This document shows, one piece after another, positions 1 through 6,321 of a stretch of DNA of 60,479 nucleotides. Position numbers and translations under genes: made by a program. Origin of the DNA: Lysobacteraceae bacterium (GTDB lineage Bacteria > Pseudomonadota > Gammaproteobacteria > Xanthomonadales > BQJN01); the NCBI GenBank assembly GCA_021604725.1, contig BQJN01000010.1, positions 1 to 60,479 on the forward strand, given 5' to 3'. Positions within the stretch are counted from its first letter, which is position 1. Every line of letters starts with the position of its first letter. The notes under the pieces were generated by a model that was given only the letters and a program-made list of their open reading frames with translations, searched no databases and was not told where the DNA came from.

Positions 1-14
1 CCCTGGAGAACACC

Positions 15-1511
15 ATGCACCCTTCCCTTGCCGCCGTATTGTTGTTGAATTCGGGCTTGTCTATGGCTGAACAAGCCACTGCACCGGACTTGTCCACCTT
101 TATCGATGAGGTCGTCGTCGCTTTTGAGATCAGTACCGGCACGGCTGTACGAGTCATCGAGGGCAATGAGGTAACTTTCAGCAAGAACACCGGCATGGCC
201 AACATTGCAGAGGGTTTGAAGGTCGACGACGAAACGCTGTTCTATATTGCCTCGGCGACCAAACCGTTCACTGCCCTGGCAGCACTGCGACTGCACGACA
301 AGGGGCGACTTGATCTCGACCGGAGCCTGGCGGCGTACTTCCCCGAGATCGAGTTCGACGCCAGCCTCAACGCGGAGAGCATCACTGTTCGTCACCTACT
401 CACCCATACCTCAGGCATTGAAAGTGACGGCATGGTCCTGGCAACTGCATACAGCGGAATTCACACGCCGGAGATACTGGCGGGCATCCTGGCCGAAGCC
501 ACTGCGTCGGAAGACGCTCCGCTAGGCACCTTCAGCTACGGCAATGAGGGCTACAATATTTTCAGCATGATTATCGACCGGGAGCTTGGCGAACCGTGGC
601 AATCGGTTCTCGACAAGGAAGTTTTTGAGCCCTTGGGAATGACGCGCACCTCAGCGCAAATGTCCGATGCGGCGGAAAATGAATGGACCGTAGCCCTGCC
701 CTACTCGTTCCTGAGCCCAACGCCGGACCAACCACTCTATTTGGAGAAACAGAACAACACCCTGCACGCCGCAGGCGGCATGATCGCGACGGCTGATGAC
801 CTGGCGCGAATGATCATAGTTCAGCTAAATGCCGGCCGCTTTGGGGATCAGTCCACCGTCAAGGCCCAACTAATTGACTACAGCCAACAAATGCTGGCAA
901 CAGGCGAATCGAGCTATGACCGCTTCGCTCGGCATGGCTACGGCTTCGGCTGGGTGATGGGGAGCTTGGGCGACGACCCGTTGATCCACCATTTTGGCGG
1001 GTTCGTGGGCACGCACGCCCATCTCTCTTTCATGCCTGCGCACAATGTTGGCGTGGTGATATTGAACAATGAAGACATCTTGGCATCATGCACTACGGGA
1101 TTGATCGCCGCCTACGCCTACGCCGATGCAAAGGACGATCAGGAGCAGATGCTGTCCCTGTATCAGGAAATGAAAAAAACGGCTGAAGCGGTTCCACAAC
1201 TGCGGCAACGCGTTGTTCAACAGGCTGAGCAATTGAACGCCCGGCCATGGCTGTTGACACTGCCAAAATCAAGCTATGCCGGGACCTACTCACATCCACT
1301 GTACGGTGATATGGTTGTTTCTGTCAGCGCCGACGACACTATTCATCTCGCACTTGGCAACTTGAGAGGCACCGCAGCGGCCTTCACCGAGCAAGACGCG
1401 CTACGCGTTGAGTTGATACCCGGCCGCGGCCAACTGGTTTTCTTCAATGTCGAAAGCGGTGCCGTGAAGGCCTTGCGTTACGACGGACAACACTTTGAGC
1501 GCAAGCTGTAG
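15..1511 (+). CDS. Serine hydrolase, beta-lactamase/penicillin-binding-protein-like (class C fold)
   Basis: This protein of about 498 residues has the serine beta-lactamase-like fold. The nucleophile motif SxxK is seen as S80-A-T-K83, the second motif YxN as Y175-G-N177, and an H-x-G element as H326-F-G. The family includes esterases, D-aminopeptidases and carboxypeptidases, so the substrate cannot be stated. The roughly 150-residue tail beyond the core matches the length of family members with an extra C-terminal beta domain. A GGAG sits just before the ATG at 15, but the N terminus has no positive charge before its hydrophobic stretch and the frame stays open to the window edge. The true start may therefore lie upstream of base 1. 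It is convergent with the ApbE gene. Confidence 0.85.
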   Translation: MHPSLAAVLLLNSGLSMAEQATAPDLSTFIDEVVVAFEISTGTAVRVIEGNEVTFSKNTGMANIAEGLKVDDETLFYIASATKPFTALAALRLHDKGRLDLDRSLAAYFPEIEFDASLNAESITVRHLLTHTSGIESDGMVLATAYSGIHTPEILAGILAEATASEDAPLGTFSYGNEGYNIFSMIIDRELGEPWQSVLDKEVFEPLGMTRTSAQMSDAAENEWTVALPYSFLSPTPDQPLYLEKQNNTLHAAGGMIATADDLARMIIVQLNAGRFGDQSTVKAQLIDYSQQMLATGESSYDRFARHGYGFGWVMGSLGDDPLIHHFGGFVGTHAHLSFMPAHNVGVVILNNEDILASCTTGLIAAYAYADAKDDQEQMLSLYQEMKKTAEAVPQLRQRVVQQAEQLNARPWLLTLPKSSYAGTYSHPLYGDMVVSVSADDTIHLALGNLRGTAAAFTEQDALRVELIPGRGQLVFFNVESGAVKALRYDGQHFERKL

Positions 1512-1551
1512 CCATGGTGACCGCCAGTGACGCAGGAATACACTATTGGCT

Positions 1552-2457
1552 TCAACTCCTATGAATGCCGCCCTCGCTGTCGACCGCGACCCAGGCCCAC
1601 TCCAGCGCTTGTAGTTCCTGCAGGGCCTGCGCAGCGGGCTTTAGCAACGTTAGGGTGGCGGCGATGCCCGCCACCGTGCAGTTCGGAGCGCACACTGAGA
1701 CGCTGGCAAGATTATCGACAACCGGTGAGCCAGTTTGCGGATTGATCAAATGGCTGTATCGCTGCCCACCTACCGAAAAGCTTCGAAAGTAAGTCCCGCT
1801 GGTCGCCAGTGCGCACGACTTTAGATCAATCGATGCTATGGCTTTGTCGGGCTGATTGGGGTCACGTACACCGACCGTCCAAGGCTGTCCCCCGAGCCGT
1901 TGCCCGATCGCGCGCATATCGCCGCCCAGATCGATCAACGCATGTTGAACGCCCAGCTTGACGAGCCGAACGGCAATCGCATCGACCGCATATTCTTTGA
2001 CCAACCCACCAAACTCCAGCGCCATGCCCGCAGGCAACATGACTCGACCGGCTTGATAAAGCACGCGCTGAAAACCGACATGCTGTCGCACCCGTTTGAT
2101 CTGATCGCCACTTGGCAGGCGCTGGGCTCGGTGGTCCCACAAGCGCGTTAGCGGTGCCACACTGGGGTCAAACATGTGGTCACTGGCCTGATGAACCTGT
2201 TGCGCAAGACCGAAGATGCGGTCCGCTTCTTCATCCAGTTCAGTCCACTGATCGTTGCCAGCGCGTCGATTGATCAGTGATACCAGACTCGACGGGTCAT
2301 AGTGGGAATAACGCCGGTCGAAACGGTGAGTTTCCCGCACCGCGACCTCAATCGAATGCTCCGGCAAGCCCTGATCTTCAGCCTCGATCACGATAACGCA
2401 ATCGGTGCCCATGGCGGAAAATCGCTGGGTGGCCGAATAAGCAGGCGTGTCAGTCAC
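1552..2457 (-). CDS. apbE: ApbE-type FAD:protein FMN transferase
   Basis: Members of this family move FMN from FAD onto a Thr or Ser of target proteins, normally outside the cytoplasm. The sequence shows the family's MGT opening (S-A-M-G-T-D), an EFGGLVKEYAVD segment for the usual GGI-KGYA-D, the I-D-L-G-G-D turn, and T-S-G-T-Y followed by S-H-L-I-N-P-Q-T-G. The start is unclear. A TTG at 2478 is possible, but a GTG at 2457 overlaps the stop of the upstream DUF3570 gene and suggests translational coupling; I use 2457. No signal peptide or lipobox is visible with either start, which is odd for a periplasmic enzyme. It is the last gene of the leftward envelope set. Confidence 0.88.
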   Translation of the reverse strand: MTDTPAYSATQRFSAMGTDCVIVIEAEDQGLPEHSIEVAVRETHRFDRRYSHYDPSSLVSLINRRAGNDQWTELDEEADRIFGLAQQVHQASDHMFDPSVAPLTRLWDHRAQRLPSGDQIKRVRQHVGFQRVLYQAGRVMLPAGMALEFGGLVKEYAVDAIAVRLVKLGVQHALIDLGGDMRAIGQRLGGQPWTVGVRDPNQPDKAIASIDLKSCALATSGTYFRSFSVGGQRYSHLINPQTGSPVVDNLASVSVCAPNCTVAGIAATLTLLKPAAQALQELQALEWAWVAVDSEGGIHRS

Positions 2458-3628
2458 CGAAGTAGGTATCAAGGCCAATGGTAAACAAGTTGAAATCTAC
2501 CAGCGCCGGCGAGACGACACTGCTACCCAAGCCCCAGCTGGCATCGGATCGGTAGCGTTGCGCGGTCACTTTGAAGTTCCAGCGATCCCAGGTGGCAGTG
2601 ACGCGCACTCCGGCACTGAGCGCCCCATAGCTCGACAAGCGGAAATCGCTGGACTGCGGTGAGGTCAAGTCGGGTTGTTCGAAGTCGTAACCTTTGTAGA
2701 AATCTGCGGCGGACTGACTGTACAAGCGAACGTAAGGTACCAACTGCCAGCGTGAGCCCAGCATTTGATGCCATCGACTTTCCAGGGTGTGTGAACGAAC
2801 GCCGAAATCATCGTTATAGTAGCGGTAGTCAGCATGGACGGCTGCATTGGCTTTGCGCACAAATTGACGGAGCTTGGCTGTCGCCGTGAATTGTCCATTG
2901 CTATCGGGGCGCACATCGACGTCTTTGTAGGGATCGCTGAGGAACCCATCCAACTGGGTGTATCCCAGCCCCAGATTCAGCACGCGCTCGGCCGACATAA
3001 CCTGGCTCAAGCCAAGATGCAACGAACGTCGCTGTTTGCTTGCAAACTCAATGCGGCCAAACTCTTCGGCATCGCTGGGAAATAGCTCGTCGTTGTACGC
3101 ACTAAATGAAGTGCTGAAGCTGGTCAGGTCATCGTTGACGCTCCACTCCACACCGAGGGAGCCGCCAATAGAGCGATAGTCATCTTCCTCAGAGCGGTAT
3201 AGCGAGGCGCTGATGGTGGCTTGATCGGCCCACCAGCTTGCGGCAACTTTGAGGTCATCGCGCGTATCTTCGATGGTTGCCCCGGTCATCAAAAGCAGCG
3301 GTTTGTCGTCAGGTCCGCGAATTGTTGCCATCGGCGAGGCGCCACTCATGTTCTCGCGACTGGCATCCACCACCAATGAGAACCGGCCGCCCAGCGGTGC
3401 GGAGAATCGGAACTGATGAATACTGATGTCGTAACGATCGGTGCTGCCGTTTAGAACGTCCGTACCAGGCAGACTATCTTCCAGGTAACGCGAGTAGCGA
3501 TAGCCGAGCTCATTGTCAATCGGTTGGTCGGCTGCAATGGCCGGCATGGCCAACACCTGAGTCGACAGCAAAGACATGGTTTTGGCCAGCTGATTTGCGG
3601 ATTTCTTGGGTTTGTTGCTCAACTGCAA
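2450..3628 (-). CDS. DUF3570 family protein, predicted outer-membrane beta barrel
   Basis: This is a protein of about 392 residues with alternating amphipathic strands typical of a beta barrel, and it ends T-Y-F-G-D. The N terminus has a hydrophobic stretch ending A-I-A-A-D, which could be a signal peptide, although the n-region is long. Residues 92-98 read E-N-M-S-G-A-S, close to the ApbE flavinylation consensus D-x-x-[S/T]-G-A-[S/T], with Glu in place of Asp. The likely start is a TTG at 3628, eight bases after the DUF4266 stop; an ATG at residue 18 is an alternative. The next gene, ApbE, overlaps its 3' end. DUF3570, DUF4266 and ApbE commonly travel together in Proteobacteria. The biochemical function is unknown. 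Confidence 0.8.
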   Translation of the reverse strand: MQLSNKPKKSANQLAKTMSLLSTQVLAMPAIAADQPIDNELGYRYSRYLEDSLPGTDVLNGSTDRYDISIHQFRFSAPLGGRFSLVVDASRENMSGASPMATIRGPDDKPLLLMTGATIEDTRDDLKVAASWWADQATISASLYRSEEDDYRSIGGSLGVEWSVNDDLTSFSTSFSAYNDELFPSDAEEFGRIEFASKQRRSLHLGLSQVMSAERVLNLGLGYTQLDGFLSDPYKDVDVRPDSNGQFTATAKLRQFVRKANAAVHADYRYYNDDFGVRSHTLESRWHQMLGSRWQLVPYVRLYSQSAADFYKGYDFEQPDLTSPQSSDFRLSSYGALSAGVRVTATWDRWNFKVTAQRYRSDASWGLGSSVVSPALVDFNLFTIGLDTYFGD

Positions 3629-3636
3629 TGGCTCCG

Positions 3637-3885
3637 TCAGTTGCAGCCGCAGCCACCACCAGACGCTTCACCACCACCAGAAGAGGCTTCCTTGGCAAAG
3701 TAAATGTGCTCATCCAGCCCCGCCGCCATCGGGTCTGCCACCATCGCCATGGCATCACCAGCCAGCAACCCACGCTCCCAGGGCTTCACGGTCTGGCACG
3801 CTGCCGCAGTCAGGGCGACAACAATGGTAACAACCGTTCTCGCAACTCTTGTTCGTCCCCTCGTCGAAATCCAGCGTGAACCCAT
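3637..3885 (-). CDS. DUF4266 small lipoprotein with C-terminal Gly/Cys tail
   Basis: This is an 82-residue protein. An arginine-rich start and a hydrophobic stretch end in T-A-A-A-C, a good lipobox, so the mature protein would begin with a lipidated Cys followed by Q-T-V-K-P-W-E-R-G. The body carries D-E-H-I-Y-F, and the tail is Ser/Gly-rich, ending G-G-G-C-G-C-N. This layout matches DUF4266. The ATG at 3885 is chosen because a strong purine-rich Shine-Dalgarno (GGAGGGAGAGG) precedes it. The first 76 bases therefore overlap the end of the tlpA-like gene in another frame. Its neighbours are two thioredoxin-fold proteins and an ApbE protein. The two tail cysteines could bind metal or act as a thiol pair; that is inference. 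Confidence 0.82.
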   Translation of the reverse strand: MGSRWISTRGRTRVARTVVTIVVALTAAACQTVKPWERGLLAGDAMAMVADPMAAGLDEHIYFAKEASSGGGEASGGGCGCN

Positions 3886-4298
3886 ACAACCTCTCCCTCC
3901 GAATCAATCAGCCAAGCGGTAGGCATCACGGTCAAACCGTACTGAGCAGGCACCGCACCCTCAGCATCTCGTAGCATAGGGTAACTGACCGGGTACTGCG
4001 TCATAAAACGCTCAGCTTCGCTCAAATCCTCGTCCAGATTGATCGCCAGCACCACGAAGCCCTGCCCAGCAAACTCCTGATACAGTTCATCGTACCTCGG
4101 AAGTGACAAGCGACAAGGGCCGCACCACGACGCCCAGAAATCGATCAGAACCACTTGTCCCTGGTAATCGGCCAGGGACAGTTGCCCGTCAGCGTCGAGC
4201 CTGGGCAATGTAAAGTGGGGTGCTGACTGACCCGTTCCGACCGCGCCGGCACCCCAAGCCGCACCCACTAGCAGCAAAACCGTCATTAACTTGTGCAT
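3810..4298 (-). CDS. TlpA/ResA-like thioredoxin-fold protein
   Basis: This is an exported thioredoxin-fold protein with an N-terminal hydrophobic signal (M-T-V-L-L-L-V-G-A-A), a W-C-G-P-C active site in F-W-A-S-W-C-G-P-C-R, and the cis-proline region V-M-P-T-A-W. This architecture matches periplasmic thiol-disulfide reductases of the TlpA/ResA group, often used to reduce cytochrome c or other cysteine substrates. A TTG at 4316 in the same frame is less likely than the ATG at 4298. The gene overlaps the DUF4266 gene by 76 bases. The pentaheme cytochrome and the Cys-tailed lipoprotein nearby are plausible clients; that is inference. Confidence 0.87.
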   Translation of the reverse strand: MHKLMTVLLLVGAAWGAGAVGTGQSAPHFTLPRLDADGQLSLADYQGQVVLIDFWASWCGPCRLSLPRYDELYQEFAGQGFVVLAINLDEDLSEAERFMTQYPVSYPMLRDAEGAVPAQYGLTVMPTAWLIDSEGEVVWVHAGFRRGDEQELRERLLPLLSP

Positions 4299-4350
4299 AC
4301 CGAAGTAGAACGGCAAGACGGTACTTTACTTGCATCAACGAACGTTTGAT

Positions 4351-4902
4351 TCACTGCTCACTCGCCATCTCTGCCGATTCTGCCAGCACAGCCTGTAGCC
4401 GTTGCGACCACCACTGAGCCAGTAATGCCGCCTGGCCCGAACCATGGGGCATGCTTTGTGATGGGTGCTCCGAGTCTGGGTAGTCGAGAACGTAGATCAG
4501 CTTGCCCTTCCGCACTACGAAGACCGCAGGCACGGTCGTCACCCCATAGGCATCGGCGACGTCCCAGGCGTTTTCGGCGAAACGAAAGTTGGGGTACATT
4601 TCTGACTCGGCCAACACACTTTCCTGATCGAGCTGCAACGCAAAGACCGGCAGATTCTCGACCCCCGCCTGGGTTTGCAGCGACTTCAACTCAGGCATCA
4701 GCGCTTTGCAATACGGGCACCAGGTGGTCCAGAACAGGACAATTGAATCGCTGTCTTTGACGTCCTTCGGGTAGCGGACCTTTTCGCCATCGATATCACG
4801 AATACTCCACTGCGGCGTGTTGTCGCCAACGACAGCAATCTCAGCAAACGCGGGCAAGGCCATCAAAAATCCAGCCAGTGATAGCAGCTTCAGTCGTTGC
4901 AT
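4351..4902 (-). CDS. Periplasmic thioredoxin-fold protein, CPYC active site
   Basis: This protein of about 183 residues starts at the ATG at 4902, which begins a clean signal peptide (M-Q-R-L-K-L-L-S, then A-L-P-A-F-A). The active site is W-C-P-Y-C-K inside F-W-T-T-W-C-P-Y-C-K, and T-V-P-A-V-F-V supplies the cis-proline. The frame stays open upstream to 5025, but that part lies within a dispersed 147-bp repeat (4930-5076), so the longer start is rejected. It is the second of two adjacent thioredoxin-fold genes. Pairs of this kind often divide thiol reduction and oxidation, but which way each works cannot be read from the sequence. Confidence 0.86.
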   Translation of the reverse strand: MQRLKLLSLAGFLMALPAFAEIAVVGDNTPQWSIRDIDGEKVRYPKDVKDSDSIVLFWTTWCPYCKALMPELKSLQTQAGVENLPVFALQLDQESVLAESEMYPNFRFAENAWDVADAYGVTTVPAVFVVRKGKLIYVLDYPDSEHPSQSMPHGSGQAALLAQWWSQRLQAVLAESAEMASEQ

Positions 4903-4929
4903 GATCAGCAAAACTCGGCCCCAGCCAAA

Positions 4930-5076
4930 GAGGTTGTCGCGAAACTGCAGCCTCTCGCGATACATGGACGCATCGCCATTTCGATGTGTCTTAACCCATT
5001 GAAATGTAGGGGTTTCGAAAACCACGCTTTTCGGAATCCGTGTGTGCTAGTCCAAGGACGGACTATTGCAACACCC
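4930..5076 (+). repeat. 147-bp dispersed repeat, copy 1
   Basis: This stretch matches the reverse complement of 19732-19878 over the same length, 147 bp. The ends are strongly alike (gaggYtgtcgcgaaact at one end, gcggactattgcaacaccc-like at the other) and the middle has diverged. It contains two hairpins: gaggttg with cagcctc, and tagtcc with ggacta. It lies between two leftward genes and supplies the stop codon and last residues of the beta-barrel gene at 5063-6130. Confidence 0.85.
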
Positions 5077-6130
5077 AACCATAGGTGTAGTTGGCCATGA
5101 TCAGGTAGTCGGCAAATGCCGCATCGCCGTGTCGTCCGCTGTTGCGATCCGAGTTGCTGCGAATCCGGTTGCGGTATACGGCAATTGGTACACTCAAGTT
5201 GAAGCGATGCGATTTGTTTTGGAAGTTCAGCGACGGTTCGATGTAGGCCGCATAACCGGGGCGTCGAAAGCCGTTGCTGTCGCCGACCAGGTCCTGCCAT
5301 GGAATCCCCTCAACGCGAAACGACCCTTCGATACTCAAGCCTGGCTTGCTCTCGAACAGATGACTCATGCCAAAGCGCGCCTGGTAGGCATCTGGTACTG
5401 ACATCTGAGAGTCGGGACGCGTCGGATTGTTGGTGATACCGTTGGTATCTCGTGGGTTGATCAGGTACGACCCGGTAACGAAGCCGAAGGTGCGTTCGTT
5501 GACCATCTGCCAGTAGCTCTGAAACTCGAGTATCAACCCGGTGCCGCCATCGCCCAGCTGAATGGACTGATCGACATACCGCAACTCAGGACCCTCTGGG
5601 CGATAGAAGGTATCACGCACGTCAAATTTTCCAGTGGGCAGTTTCAGCCCAGCGCCAAGCGTGATTCCGCCCACTGATTCAGCCGGCTCCCAAACGTCTC
5701 GATAGGCCATTAGACGCAGATCGCCGACACCACTGGACGTGGTCGTATACCGATTTACGCGATCATGTTCGTATAGCGAGCTTCGGCTGTTGTCGACGTA
5801 GGGCAAGGATGCACTTATCCGCCAGCGCTCACCGAACCAGCGCGTAAGCGTGAAGTCCAGCGTATTGACCGTATTGCGCACGTCGGTTCCTTCGCGCTGG
5901 CGCTCGACCTCTTCATGGTCGCCGCGAAAATGGCGGTCGGAGTAGAGGTATCTGTAAGCGACCGTCAACTCCCAGTCACCGACTCGAGACTCGTGAGTAT
6001 CAATATGACTGAAGGTCATCTGCGCGGCGGGTCGAACCACGATACAGCCATTTGCCGACACGCTCGACGAGCCAAGCAGCGCCAATACGACAGCCAGCCA
6101 TGGGGCACAGAATGTGTATTTCGAATTCAT
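5063..6130 (-). CDS. Predicted outer-membrane beta-barrel protein
   Basis: This is a protein of 355 residues with a signal peptide (hydrophobic core L-A-V-V-L-A-L-L-G, cleavage near S-V-S-A-N) and a body rich in alternating strands such as W-E-L-T-V-A-Y-R-Y and R-W-R-I-S-A-S-L-P-Y. It resembles the large group of uncharacterised transporter-like or phenol-degradation MetA-like barrels, but I cannot name the family with certainty. The C terminus reads Y-T-Y-G-W-V-L-Q, and its last codons and TAG stop come from the 147-bp repeat. Barrels usually end in an aromatic residue, so the final V-L-Q may be an add-on. It is the first gene of the leftward set and is transcribed from the region with the CpxR-like boxes. 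Confidence 0.75.
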   Translation of the reverse strand: MNSKYTFCAPWLAVVLALLGSSSVSANGCIVVRPAAQMTFSHIDTHESRVGDWELTVAYRYLYSDRHFRGDHEEVERQREGTDVRNTVNTLDFTLTRWFGERWRISASLPYVDNSRSSLYEHDRVNRYTTTSSGVGDLRLMAYRDVWEPAESVGGITLGAGLKLPTGKFDVRDTFYRPEGPELRYVDQSIQLGDGGTGLILEFQSYWQMVNERTFGFVTGSYLINPRDTNGITNNPTRPDSQMSVPDAYQARFGMSHLFESKPGLSIEGSFRVEGIPWQDLVGDSNGFRRPGYAAYIEPSLNFQNKSHRFNLSVPIAVYRNRIRSNSDRNSGRHGDAAFADYLIMANYTYGWVLQ

Positions 6131-6191
6131 CTTCGCTTCAGCTCAATCATTACAACAGCGGCGCAAGGCTACGCTGGCAGCCAACGATAGT

Positions 6192-6251
6192 TGTAAACCC
6201 GATGTAAAAATTGATCGAAGCGCGAGCTGGCAGATGTAAATCCTTTGTAAA
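6192..6251. promoter_or_regulatory. Two CpxR-like direct-repeat boxes in a divergent promoter
   Basis: TGTAAA occurs four times: at 6192, 6203, 6235 and 6246. Each pair is spaced by 11 bases (GTAAA-N6-GTAAA), and the two pairs are 43 bases apart, about four helical turns. This matches the CpxR box (GTAAA-N4-8-GTAAA) of OmpR-family regulators. The region separates the beta-barrel gene (leftward) from the multiheme cytochrome gene (rightward), so one regulator could control both arms. An OmpR-type regulator is encoded at 11162-11860. Confidence 0.55.
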
Positions 6252-6321
6252 GTCGCTTGGGACAGCGTGCTGAATCGGCCAGAATGCGCCAGTGTAGTAG
6301 CCACCAGAGAAGTGCCTTTCA

